Assembly: GCA_027658995.1 (NCBI GenBank)
Contig: JAQDQK010000009.1
Location: 1 to 64,000, forward strand
Length of the DNA stretch: 64,000 nucleotides
DNA from: Propionibacteriaceae bacterium AM104-82
Lineage (GTDB): Bacteria; Actinomycetota; Actinomycetes; Propionibacteriales; Propionibacteriaceae
Reading direction: 5' to 3'
The first letter of the stretch is position 1, and each line of letters opens with the position of its first letter. Both the position numbers and the translations under genes were made by a program. A model generated the notes under the pieces. It ran no database searches and had not been told where the DNA came from. It saw only the letters and a list, made by a program, of their open reading frames with translations. Positions 27,101 through 34,704 of this stretch are shown piece by piece.

Positions 27101-27371
27101 TCGGGTCGTCGAGGTCGGCGTCCAGGAACAGGTCGTAGCTGAGCCGCCCGTCGGCGGGGACACGCACCGGGGTGTCGACGATGACGATGCGGCGCTCGCC
27201 CGGGCCGTCCCATCGCACCCGCATCGCGCGGAGGCCGGAGGAGCCGTGCCGCGAGGTCCCGGCGAGTTGGGTCTGCGGCCCCGAGGCGACCTGCGCTGTG
27301 ATGCCCTCGCCCTCTCCCGGCGACGCCGGATGGGATGGTTCGAAGGAGGTGCGCAGGACGTCGGGAATCAT
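24156..27371 (-). CDS. Alpha-mannosidase, glycoside hydrolase family 92
   Basis: 1071-aa GH92 enzyme, a calcium-dependent inverting exo-alpha-mannosidase. Seen: an N-terminal beta-sandwich (about 1-170) resembling a carbohydrate-binding domain, the GH92 N domain (about 175-430), then the (alpha/alpha)6 barrel with FWDTYRTVWPLY (about 500) and GYPGDEDNGEMSAW (about 805), which carry the catalytic acids. An extra C-terminal beta-domain (about 925-1071) includes a small internal duplication of STNG segments around 945-960. Unusual: no signal peptide, although most bacterial GH92 enzymes are exported. AGGAG ribosome site. Substrate probably alpha-1,2-, 1,3- or 1,6-mannose from fungal mannan or glycoprotein glycans. 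Confidence 0.93.
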   Translation of the reverse strand: MIPDVLRTSFEPSHPASPGEGEGITAQVASGPQTQLAGTSRHGSSGLRAMRVRWDGPGERRIVIVDTPVRVPADGRLSYDLFLDADLDDPTPPGAFVCLDLVFDDGTTLSASSPVDAHGVGLSPTAQGGSRILMPLQWNRVSCALDGFEGRTVTQVVAWVDSPDAGQAWIDDVAIDAAPRVVDPVDLVDTRRGSNSSFELSRGNTYPATGLPNGALLTSPSTRRALDWFYSWSRHNTSCGYPAFEGVVLTNQPSPWMGDRNQFILTPTWADSCEPHTFSHANEEARPYRYRVQLDGGPRVELAPTGHGCVLRLGLPDTDGTLRLGVGVCSGDFRFRQRDDGLWVGWVDNGSGLSVGRSRLYVAIAFDAPSSLDNAKPLRIRLDAQPGESVEARIGTSLLGSAQAVAVLRDELDADFTELADAARGQWAERLGVLDLEGATHDQRVSAYSSLYRVGIFPNFSDEVVDGSTVHASPVLPHLRDSDDDTTGAQVVPGRMAVNHGFWDTYRTVWPLYALAYPEEGAALADGFVEQYRSGGWVARWSSPGYADLMTGTSSDVAFADLDAKGAPLPDRRATYLAGLRNATSMPTSPGVGRKDLWFVFRGAPTPESHEPVSWAFEASLNDHALGLMAARLADDPALDERAARRLRDESAYLLGRASTYANLFDSSTSFFQSRRLDGTFRTPSADYDPCVWGGDYTEANGWSYAFPAPHDVAGLAHLVGGREGLRRRLDEFFATPERGNLPGTYPAGMHEITEARLTRAGQFAVSNQPVHHIPFLYAFTSTPWRVGEIVRDAVRRLFRGSEIGQGYPGDEDNGEMSAWYLFAIAGLYPLQVGTSRYTLHAPSVPVNRWHLPGGDLVIRAEGEGDYVQSVSLDGAPVGRTWIDHSELLGGRELVFQLGDEPSSWGVEQDASAESLTPWGEAPSRWVDVGPEGSVSRTAEGASSTNGVGGAASTNGADVSVLVDDEPRGEARVAAGEALEWRFDAPTRVEAYTLTGGADAVDGLAWRLETFDGTVCSVVDERDGESFEWPTQLRPFVLDAPVEAEALRLVFETEVTLAQVELLALRPVTAG

Positions 27372-27642
27372 CGGGGTGAACTCCTGAAAGGGCTACGAGA
27401 TCGCCGTCGGTGGACGGCACCGGCATCTATCTTCGCGGAGGACGCGTGGACATGCCACCGCGGCCCGGGCCAACCGCTCCCGACAAGGTCCGGGGATGCC
27501 GATCGGACAGTGTTGGGCTGGGAGGATGACCCGCATCGACCCGGCTCCGGGGGGCCCGATGAGGGTGTCCCCGTGGTCGCTTGCCTCCCTCGGCAGGGCC
27601 GGCGGTCTCCGTAGATCAGGAGCCCAGGCGAGGAAGGAGGGA
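27372..27642. other. Intergenic gap, nothing recognised
   Basis: 271 bp upstream of the GH92 gene and downstream of the YCII gene. It must hold the GH92 promoter, but no clear -35/-10 pair, dyad or RNA structure was found. Short frames here do not have coding-like third positions. Confidence 0.5.
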
Positions 27643-27969
27643 TCAGTCCTCGATCTGGCGGACCTCCAGGTAGCCGCCCTGGCTGGTGATCGGGTTGCGC
27701 TGGGCGACGGGGAGGGCCTCGTCGAGGTCGTCGATCTCGATGACATAGGCGCCGACGAGCGCGCCCCTCGGCTCGGCGGCCGATGCGTCGTCGTGGACGT
27801 TGCCGAGGGTGACCGTCGCCGTCGGGTCGCTCACCACGAAGGCGGACCGCAGCACGTCCTCCTGCTGGATCTGTTCCGCGTAGGCCTGGTGCTCGGCCAG
27901 ATCGTTCGACGAGTCCCGGTCGGGATCGGGGCGCGTTGGGCCGTAGAGGCAGATCAGGAACTTGGCCAT
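27643..27969 (-). CDS. YCII-related domain protein
   Basis: 108-aa protein of the YCII/DGPF dimeric alpha-beta fold. Seen: MAKFLICLYGPTRP start, then a central HDDASAAEPRGALVGAYVIEIDDLDEAL segment that matches the GGF/GYF-plus-acidic loop region of the family, and a strand ending GGYLEVRQIED. AAGGAGAG ribosome site before ATG at 27969; an upstream extension of the frame has no support. Such proteins are small enzymes or sigma-factor-associated proteins of unsettled function. It stands alone and is divergent from the FAD dehydrogenase. Confidence 0.85.
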   Translation of the reverse strand: MAKFLICLYGPTRPDPDRDSSNDLAEHQAYAEQIQQEDVLRSAFVVSDPTATVTLGNVHDDASAAEPRGALVGAYVIEIDDLDEALPVAQRNPITSQGGYLEVRQIED

Positions 27970-28093
27970 GGGGACTCTCCTTGCATCGGTGGGGGTTCCA
28001 GTCTCACCCCGGGATCGCGGGTATGCAGCCGGACGCCCAAACCGGTGCCGTGTCGGCCAGAATGTTGCGAACCGCAGAACTGGGAGGTCGAGC

Positions 28094-29756
28094 ATGTTCG
28101 AGCCGGACGTCATCGTGGTCGGTGCCGGGCTCGCCGGGCTGGTGGGCGCGTACGAGGCGGGCCTGCGCGGCAACCGGGTGCTGATCCTCGACCAGGAGAA
28201 CCGCGCAAACCTCGGCGGCCAGGCGTTCTGGTCGCTCGGCGGGCTGTTCCTGGTCGACAGTCCCGAGCAGCGCCGGATGGGCGTGAAGGACTCCTTCGAC
28301 CTCGCCTGGCAGGACTGGAACGGGTCCGCCCAGTTCGACAGGCTCGCCGACGAGGACTCGTGGGGGTCGCAGTGGGCCCGCGCCTACGTCGCGTGGGCGG
28401 CCGACGGCAAGCGCGAGTATCTGCGCGCGCTCGGCTGGAGCGCCGTCCCGTTCGTCGGCTGGGCCGAGCGCGGCGAGGGGTCTGCACTCGGGCACGGCAA
28501 CTCCGTGCCCCGATTCCACATCACCTGGGGGACCGGTCCGCGGGTCGTTGAACTGTTCGCGACGCCGGTGCTGCAGGCCGAGCGTGAGGGACGCGTCGAG
28601 TTCGGCTTCCGACGAAGGGTCGACGACCTGATCGTCGAGGACGGCGCGGTGGTCGGGGTGCGCGGATCCGTGCTCGCCGACGACGACTCGCCGCGCGGCG
28701 TCTCATCGTCCCGGGAGGTGGTCGGAGACTTCGAGGCGAGGGCGGGCGCCGTGATCGTCACCTCCGGGGGCATCGGGCACAACCACGAACTGATGCGCCG
28801 CAACTGGCCCGTCGACAGGGTCGGACCCGCCCCGTCGCACCTGATCTCCGGCGTCCCGGCGCACGTCGACGGCCGGATGCTCGGCATCACCGAACGAGCG
28901 GGAGGCCGGATCGTCAACCGGGACCGGATGTGGGCCTACACCGAGGGCATCCACAACTGGGACCCGATCTGGCCCGACCACGCCATCCGGATCCTGCCCG
29001 GCCCGTCGTCGATGTGGTTCGACGCGCTGGGCCGCAGGCTGCGCGGCATGTCGGGCGTGCCGGGCGCCGACTCGATCGGCGCCATGAAACAGATCCTCGC
29101 CACCGGGCACGACTACTCCTGGTTCGTGCTGACGCAGTCGATCATCGAGAAGGAGTTCGCGCTGTCGGGCTCCGAGCAGAACCCGGACCTGACGGGAAGG
29201 GACGTCTCGTTCCTCGTCAAGACGCGACTGGCCAAGGGCGCGCGGCCCAGTCGAGGCATTCAAGGAGCACGGCGTCGACTTCGTCGTCGCGGACACGCTG
29301 CCGGACCTGATCGCCGGGATGAACGAGATCTCGCGCGGGCCTGCGCTGGACGTCGACGAGATCGAGCGGCAGATCGTCGCGCGGGACCGCGAGATGGACA
29401 ACCCATTCACCAAGGACGTGCAGGTGATGGTGATCCACAACGCGCGCCGCTCCCGCACAGACAAGCTGATCCGGGTCGCCCGGCCGCACAAGATTCTCGA
29501 CAGGTCGCACGGGCCGTTGATCGGCGTCAGGCTCAACATCTTGTCGCGCAAGACGCTCGGCGGGCTGCAGACCAACCTCGACTCGCAGGTCCTCGGTGTG
29601 GACGGCGCGGCGATCCCTGGGCTGTACGCGGCTGGTGAGGTCGCCGGGTTCGGCGGTGGCGGAGTGCACGGCTACAACGCGCTCGAGGGCACCTTCCTCG
29701 GTGGCTGCATCTTCTCCGGTCGGGCCGCGGGTCGCGCCGTCGCCGACCGTAGCTGA
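28094..29756 (+). pseudogene. FAD-binding dehydrogenase, interrupted by a frameshift
   Basis: A fumarate reductase/KstD-related flavoprotein. Seen: GGGAGG then ATG, the FAD Rossmann motif GAGLAGLVGAYEAG (residues 10-23), ENRANLGGQAFWSLGG, and ATSGG-like GGIGHNHE in the first frame. After LVKTRLAKGA, near 29250, the frame is lost. The sense continues one base over (VEAFKEHGVDFVVADTLPDL) to the normal C-terminus GLYAAGEVAGFGGGGVHGYNALEGT ending at 29756. Start-to-stop distance is 1663 nt, one more than a multiple of three, so a 1-bp insertion in the GCGCGCGGCCC stretch (or a 2-bp loss) restores about 553 aa. It may be a true recent pseudogene or a sequencing error. The substrate is unknown. Confidence 0.8.
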
Positions 29757-29801
29757 GTCGCCCCGGCGGATGGGACGGGGGTGCCGTGGTCGGGCCTTGC
29801 G

Positions 29802-29881
29802 TTGAGCATGTTTGGTAACTCGTTTCCGATCTGAACGTTCAAACGTCGCGTTCGGGACAACGAGCAACCAAACATGCTCAA
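29802..29881. repeat. 80-bp palindromic element, copy C
   Basis: Perfect 15-bp arms as in copy A, a 2x2 internal loop, then CTCGTT/AACGAG (6 pairs). About 85 percent identical to copy A by eye, in the same orientation. The differences fall mainly in the right interior. It lies 45 bp past the FAD dehydrogenase stop and 35 bp before the TSUP gene. Confidence 0.85.
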
Positions 29882-29916
29882 GGAGCCACCCGGCCCGCTG
29901 TCGTAGGGTGGCGGCC

Positions 29917-30735
29917 ATGATCCTGCTCGACGCCTGGCTGCCCGATGGCATCGGCGTCGAGACGCTGGCCCTGCTCGTGATCGCAGCCTTCGCCGCGGGC
30001 TGGGTCGACGCCGTGGTCGGCGGGGGCGGGCTGATCCAGTTGCCCGCGCTCCTGCTCGTCCCGCAACTCGCCCCCGTGCAGGCCCTTGCCACCAACAAGT
30101 TGGCCTCCATCTGCGGCACCGCAACCAGCAGCGTCACGTACTACCGGCGCGTGAAACCGGACCTCCGAACCGCCCTGCCGATGGCCGGCCTTGCGCTGCT
30201 CGGCAGCTTCGCCGGGGCTGCCGTCGCGACGGTGCTGCCGACGGCGGTGTTCAAGCCGATCATCGTCGTGGCGTTGGCTGCCGTTGCGATCTTCGTTGCT
30301 GTCCGGCCGCGGCTCGGCGCAGCCACCAGCCTTCGCTTCGAGGGGCGTCGGCACCTCATCGTGGCGGCCCTGCTGGGGGTCGGGATCGGGTTCTACGACG
30401 GCATGCTCGGCCCCGGCACCGGCGCGTTCCTGGTGATCGCGCTGGTGAGCGTCGTCGGCTACGACTTCATCGCCGCGAGCGCAAAGGCCAAGATCGTCAA
30501 CTTCGCCACCAACCTGGGCGCCCTCGCGCTGTTCGTGCCGACGGGCGCCGTCGTGTGGGGCCTTGGGCTGTGCCTGGCCGTCGCGAACGTCGCGGGCAGC
30601 TACCTGGGGTCGCGCACGGCGATCGCGAAGGGGACGGGTTTCGTCCGGGTGATCTTCCTGTGCGTCTCCGCGGCTCTGATCCTCAAGCTGGGGTGGGACG
30701 TGTGGGTCGAGACGGTCGCACCGATGCTCCGCTGA
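29917..30735 (+). CDS. Sulfite exporter TauE/SafE family (TSUP) membrane protein
   Basis: 272-aa polytopic membrane protein that probably moves a small sulfur-containing or organic anion. Seen: about eight hydrophobic segments and the family motifs GWVDAVVGGGGLIQLPALLL (first half) and GFYDGMLGPGTGAFLVIAL (second half), each with the repeated G-rich core. The ATG at 29917 precedes MILLDAWLPDG; the frame is open earlier only across copy C of the 80-bp element. Monocistronic. Confidence 0.92.
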   Translation: MILLDAWLPDGIGVETLALLVIAAFAAGWVDAVVGGGGLIQLPALLLVPQLAPVQALATNKLASICGTATSSVTYYRRVKPDLRTALPMAGLALLGSFAGAAVATVLPTAVFKPIIVVALAAVAIFVAVRPRLGAATSLRFEGRRHLIVAALLGVGIGFYDGMLGPGTGAFLVIALVSVVGYDFIAASAKAKIVNFATNLGALALFVPTGAVVWGLGLCLAVANVAGSYLGSRTAIAKGTGFVRVIFLCVSAALILKLGWDVWVETVAPMLR

Positions 30736-30744
30736 AATGGGTCG

Positions 30745-31250
30745 TCGTTCCGGAGCTTGTCGAGCGTCCGATGGAGCCAGGTTTTGCGATCCGGTCGCGG
30801 ACGTTTCGACGCGTCCGCGCGACTTCGTCGGCGGGCCCGGCTCAACGAGCGGCTGCTGATTGAGCCGCCTGCCGGGCGGAGCCCGCGTTGGCGTGTCGAA
30901 ATCCTCGTGGGTTTTGCGGGGTCGGTTTCCAGGTTCGGGTTGCGGACGTTTCGACGCGGCCGCACGACTTCGTCGGCGGGCCCGGCTCAACGAGCGGGAA
31001 CGCCCGGCTCTGCGTGTGGAAGCGGGCCGGCTCAGCGAGCGGCTGCTGATTGAGCCGCCTGCCGGGCGGAGCCCGCGTTGGCGTGTCGAAATCCTCGTGA
31101 GGTTCTGCGGGGTCGGGTCCCAGGTTCGGGTTGCGGACGTTTCGACGCGGCCGCGCGACTTCGTCGGCGGAGCCGGCTCAACGAGCGGGGGACGGCCAGG
31201 CTCGACGAGCGGGAGCGGCCCGGCCCAGCGAGCGGGGCTTCCCGGCTCCC
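30745..31250. repeat. Hairpin-repeat array R5 between convergent genes
   Basis: About 540 bp without a gene. Three inverted units run from GTTTCGAC (30803, 30948, 31139) to GGCTCAAC (30839, 30984, 31175), each around CGAC-TTC-GTCG. Two forward units run from TTGAGCC (30860, 31050) to GTCGAAA (30895, 31085), around CGGGC-GGA-GCCCG (30873-30885). Forward and inverted units alternate. Confidence 0.88.
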
Positions 31251-31278
31251 CTAGCCGAGTCGCTCACGCTCACGGCCG

Positions 31279-32100
31279 TCAGCCGACCGGGAGCAGGTCG
31301 GCGATCCTGGCGCGGAGGATCTCCTCGTCGCCCTCTCCCGGGTACAGGACCGCCTCGTCGCCTACCGTCTCGTAGCGGTGCAGGCCCCTGTCGGTCAGGA
31401 AGAACCAGTCGATCTCGCCGCCCTCTCCGGGCGACCCCGCCGTGATGCGATCGAGGACCAGACCGGCGCGCTCGCACAGGCCGATCACGATGTAGACGAA
31501 GTCGGGCTGCGGCATGTCCTCCAGCGCCGCCTCGCGCTCCGCCAGGTCGGGAAGCTCCGCGAGCAGGTCGCGGATCAGGCCCTGGATCTCCTCCTCGGGA
31601 AGCACCACCACATCCGGCTGACTCATCAGGTAGGCCGCGTTGCGGATCACCAGGTCGTCCTCTGCCTCCGCGAAGCCGGCGGCGGCCGCGTCGAGCCGGT
31701 CGCGCACCGGGTTCTCGCCGAACAGGTCGCTCTCCAGGTACTCCTCGATGTCCTCGGTGCTCATCGCGTCGAGCTCGGCCCGCGCGCGGGAGAACACCGC
31801 CGCGTGCCGGGTCGCGCCCATCTGTTCGAGGCCGGCCGCGACGCACTCAAGCACCAGCGGCGATGCCTCGCTGTTGAAGGCGAACTGCGAGAAGCCGCCG
31901 TTGGCCATCTGCGCCTGGTAGAAGTCCGTGTAGTAGCTGATCAGCGCCGCGGCGGGCAGCTCGTCGGGACCCAACAGCGCGGCCAACTCGTTGACCACCT
32001 CGATGTTGCTCAGGATGACGTCGTACGGATCCTTCGACGCCACCGCCTCGGCCGAGACGATCAAGGGGGCGATGGGCTCCGGGGGTGTCTGCTCGGACAT
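31279..32100 (-). CDS. DMP19 family (DUF4375) protein
   Basis: 273-aa protein. Seen: the family hallmark YYTDFYQAQMANGGFSQF (about 56-73) followed by conserved Asn, in a mostly helical N-terminal half. A region of about 100 residues at the C-terminus, rich in Asp and Glu and ending RIADLLPVG, is not assigned. AGGAGA ribosome site. DMP19 proteins are thought to mimic DNA or bind histone-like proteins in some species, but the role of most bacterial members is not established. Downstream lies repeat array R5. Confidence 0.8.
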   Translation of the reverse strand: MSEQTPPEPIAPLIVSAEAVASKDPYDVILSNIEVVNELAALLGPDELPAAALISYYTDFYQAQMANGGFSQFAFNSEASPLVLECVAAGLEQMGATRHAAVFSRARAELDAMSTEDIEEYLESDLFGENPVRDRLDAAAAGFAEAEDDLVIRNAAYLMSQPDVVVLPEEEIQGLIRDLLAELPDLAEREAALEDMPQPDFVYIVIGLCERAGLVLDRITAGSPGEGGEIDWFFLTDRGLHRYETVGDEAVLYPGEGDEEILRARIADLLPVG

Positions 32101-32187
32101 GTTTCTCCTAAGTGGGGTCCCCCAACCCTAACCGCGCCCGCATCGCGGTAGGGCGTCGCTGGCCCCAACCAGACCTACCCTTTTGCG

Positions 32188-32532
32188 ATGAGCGAGTTCG
32201 ACGCGGCCCAGGGGTTCAGGCCACGTCCACTGCTGCATCTGCTGTGGACGGTGCCCATCGCGCTCGCCGTGACCTGGTTCGCGGGTGTCTGGATGACGAT
32301 CAACTGGTGCGGCGTCAGCGGCTGCAGCGGCGGCGGGTTCGGGCGCATCAGCGATCCGTCGCTCGGCGGGGTGCTCGTCGGCTCGGCCCTGATCGCCTTC
32401 GTCTGGTTCGCGATCATCGCGATCATCCCGTGGCACACCTCGCGACGGATCCGGCTGATCCTCGCCGTGGTTGCCGGGCTGCTGATGTCGGTCGCCCTGA
32501 CGCTGATCTCCACGAGCGCGTTCGTGCGATGA
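32188..32532 (+). CDS. Small membrane protein, three helices
   Basis: 114-aa hypothetical protein. Seen: three hydrophobic segments (about 18-38, 62-82 and 89-108) and a small cysteine-containing loop, NWCGVSGCSGGG (about 39-50), between the first two. It has actinobacterial coding third positions and a plausible ATG. It is divergent from the DMP19 gene. No family recognised. Confidence 0.7.
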   Translation: MSEFDAAQGFRPRPLLHLLWTVPIALAVTWFAGVWMTINWCGVSGCSGGGFGRISDPSLGGVLVGSALIAFVWFAIIAIIPWHTSRRIRLILAVVAGLLMSVALTLISTSAFVR

Positions 32533-32603
32533 CCCGGCTGTCCACCCGGGTGCAGACCCGGTCGCCCCGCCACGATCGCCACGCCGTCGCGCCGTCCAGC
32601 AGA

Positions 32604-32623
32604 CGATCCGACGGTTCGGATCG
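32604..32623. promoter_or_regulatory. Dyad before the AlkD-like gene
   Basis: CGATCCG (32604-32610) and CGGATCG (32617-32623) form a perfect 7-bp inverted repeat with a 6-bp centre. It could terminate the small membrane-protein transcript or serve as an operator for the AlkD-like gene. A possible -10, TAGGCT, lies at 32640-32645. Confidence 0.4.
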
Positions 32624-32668
32624 CCGTCGACGCGACGTCTAGGCTTGGTCCCCTCAGAAGGGAGCCAG

Positions 32669-33334
32669 ATGGCGGACACGACGACGGACGAGGTGCTTGA
32701 GGAACTGCGCAGCCTCGCCGACCCCAAGATCCTGAGCGTCAACGAGCGGCACGGCGACGACCACGCCGTGAACCTCACCAAACTGCGCGCCGTCGCCAAG
32801 CGACTCGGCGCCGACCAGGACCTGGCACGGCGGCTCTGGGCGACCGACGACACCGCCGCAAAACTCGTCGCCCTCCTGATCTGCCGACCCAAGCAGTTCG
32901 ACGCCGACGAACTCGACGCGATGCTCCGCGGCGCCCGCACGCCAAAGGTGCACGACTGGCTGGTCGGCTACGTCGTCGGCAAGGGACCGCACGCCGATCG
33001 GCTGAGGGTTGCCTGGCTCGACGACCCGGACCCGGTCATCGCGAGCGCGGGATGGGCGCTGACGGCCGACCGCGTCGCCAAGGCACCCGAAGGACTCGAC
33101 CTGCCGGCCCTGCTCGACACCATCGAGGCCGAGATGAAGGACGCCCCCGAACGCCTCCAGTGGCAGATGAACACCTGCCTGGCCCAGATCGGCATCCACC
33201 ACCCCGCGCTCCGCGAGCGCGCCGTCGCCATCGGCGAGCGCCTCGAGGTCCTGAAGGACTACCCGACGCCACCCAACTGCACCTCGCCCTTCGCGCCGAC
33301 CTGGATCGCAGAGATCGTCCGACGCCAGGGCTGA
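32669..33334 (+). CDS. DNA alkylation repair protein, AlkD-like
   Basis: 221-aa all-helical HEAT-repeat protein of the AlkC/AlkD DNA glycosylase group, which excises N3- and N7-alkylated purines. Seen: repeating helix pairs such as DLARRLWATDDTAAKLVALLIC (split over about 50-71) and QWQMNTCLAQIGIHHPALRERA near the C-terminus, including the conserved RLW segment. Start ATG 32669 with AAGGGAG. An upstream frame start is not supported. Confidence 0.8.
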   Translation: MADTTTDEVLEELRSLADPKILSVNERHGDDHAVNLTKLRAVAKRLGADQDLARRLWATDDTAAKLVALLICRPKQFDADELDAMLRGARTPKVHDWLVGYVVGKGPHADRLRVAWLDDPDPVIASAGWALTADRVAKAPEGLDLPALLDTIEAEMKDAPERLQWQMNTCLAQIGIHHPALRERAVAIGERLEVLKDYPTPPNCTSPFAPTWIAEIVRRQG

Positions 33335-33385
33335 GCACCCGCCCCCGCTACCGGGGCGCCCACCAGGCGAAGGGCGACCCCAACG

Positions 33386-34063
33386 TCACCGCGCCGGTGC
33401 GACCGGAGGGTCGATCCGAAACGTCGCAGCGAAGCACCCCAGCAGCCCAGGGTCGCCCTCGGCCACCTCGACCGCGCCGTCGGCGAGCGCGTCGGCCGGG
33501 GTCAGCGTGCCCGCGATCACCTCTCGGATCCGCGGGCCCGCCACGATCACGACCTGCGGCTGAGCGTCATGGTCGGCGACCCAGGCGGTGCCAAGGTCGG
33601 CGACGCTGAGGCGCCCTTCCGAGACCGTCACGAGCAGGCGCGCCTCGCCGACCCGCAGTTCGTAGGTCGCCTCCGACGCCGAGTCGGGTCGAAACGCCGC
33701 CCGCAGCGCCATCGTCAGGGAGTCGGCCGTGACGATGTCGCCGTCGGACGGCTCGCCCATCGACGCGAACCCCCAGCGCCCGAGCGCCAGGATGATCGGC
33801 TCCAACGCCCGCCCGTACTCGGTCAGTTCGTAGGCCGGCCCGCACTTGGCGATCGGCACCCGCCGCACGACGCCAGCCTCCTGCAACTCCTTGAGCCGGG
33901 TCGCCAGGATGTTGGTGGGAACCTTCGGCAGCCCTCGCTTGAGGTCGGAGTAGCGCCGCGCGCCGACGAGCAGGTCGCGGATGATCAGGATCGCCCACCG
34001 CTCCCCGACGAGTTCGACGGCCGTCGCGACCCCGCAGTACTGCCCGTGGCCCCTGGGAGCCAC
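33386..34063 (-). CDS. HxlR family transcriptional regulator with C-terminal domain
   Basis: 225-aa regulator. Seen: the HxlR winged-helix domain (about 1-100) with VELVGERWAILIIRDLLVGARRYSDL and PTNILATRLKELQEAGVV, then a C-terminal half (about 115-225) resembling an SCP2-like ligand pocket. The usual N-terminal Cys of redox HxlR proteins is present (Cys10, GQYCG). GTG start at 34063, 1 bp after the VOC stop codon, with GGAG in the VOC end, so the two are cotranscribed and coupled. It probably controls its own operon through the palindrome at 34579-34592. Confidence 0.85.
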   Translation of the reverse strand: MAPRGHGQYCGVATAVELVGERWAILIIRDLLVGARRYSDLKRGLPKVPTNILATRLKELQEAGVVRRVPIAKCGPAYELTEYGRALEPIILALGRWGFASMGEPSDGDIVTADSLTMALRAAFRPDSASEATYELRVGEARLLVTVSEGRLSVADLGTAWVADHDAQPQVVIVAGPRIREVIAGTLTPADALADGAVEVAEGDPGLLGCFAATFRIDPPVAPAR

Positions 34064-34064
34064 G

Positions 34065-34499
34065 TCAGGCGTTCTCCGCCAGGTACGCCTCCGGTCCCTT
34101 CGCCGCCGCCTCCGGAGCCATGTACAGGAAGCCGAGGATGTTGCCGTCGGGATCCTCGAGGTCGCGGGAGTACATGAAGCCGTAGTCCTGGGCCTCCCGC
34201 GGTTCGCTGCCGCCCGCGGCCAGCCCGGCGGCCATGGTGGAGTCCACCTCCTCGCGGGAGTCACGGGTGAACGCGATGCTCGTCTGGGCGTGGGTGGCCG
34301 GGTCGATGACCTCCTTGGCGGTGAAGGTCTGCAGGTACTGCCTGGTCAGGACCATGAAGTAGATCTCGTCGCTGAAGACGATGCAGGCGGCGTTCTCGTC
34401 GGTGAAGTTCTCGTTGATCGTCGCGCCAAGGGCGGTGTAGAACGCCTTGCTGCGCTCCAGATCGCTGCTGGGGAGGTTGACGAAGACCTGTAGGGACAT
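34065..34499 (-). CDS. VOC superfamily (glyoxalase/bleomycin-resistance-like) protein
   Basis: 144-aa metal-dependent or metal-free VOC protein. Seen: MSLQVFVNLPSSDLERSKAFYTALG N-terminal module with the beta-alpha-beta pattern, and a second module ending YGFMYSRDLEDPDGNILGFLYM. The Glu/His metal ligands are not complete in the standard positions. AAGGAG ribosome site. Paired with an HxlR-type regulator, it may detoxify an electrophile or be the sensor-linked resistance protein. Confidence 0.85.
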   Translation of the reverse strand: MSLQVFVNLPSSDLERSKAFYTALGATINENFTDENAACIVFSDEIYFMVLTRQYLQTFTAKEVIDPATHAQTSIAFTRDSREEVDSTMAAGLAAGGSEPREAQDYGFMYSRDLEDPDGNILGFLYMAPEAAAKGPEAYLAENA

Positions 34500-34578
34500 G
34501 CTGGCTCCTTCGTGAGCGACGCCGACCCGGAGGATCGACGGGTGGGCCGTGTCTGGTCCGATGCCCAGCTTGCAAAAA

Positions 34579-34596
34579 ACAAGTGAACTTGTCAAG
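34579..34596 (-). promoter_or_regulatory. Promoter with palindromic operator for the VOC-HxlR operon
   Basis: The perfect dyad ACAAGT-GA-ACTTGT (34579-34592) overlaps a consensus -35, TTGACA (minus strand, 34596-34591), with a weak -10 about 17 bp further on. HxlR proteins are often autorepressors, so this is the probable site. Confidence 0.6.
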
Positions 34597-34704
34597 GGTC
34601 CTTTGGGGCGGATTCTCGGCGGCGTGCACATCCCGCCTCTCAGACGTCCGACGCGAGGGGCGTCGTCGGCCGTACTCTTTTCCCACCCTCCGGAAGGATG
34701 CCGC

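Noticed and set aside
27372..27642. 117-aa frame between GH92 and YCII
   Set aside because: Ser/Arg-rich, no ribosome site, overlaps the YCII gene in another frame.
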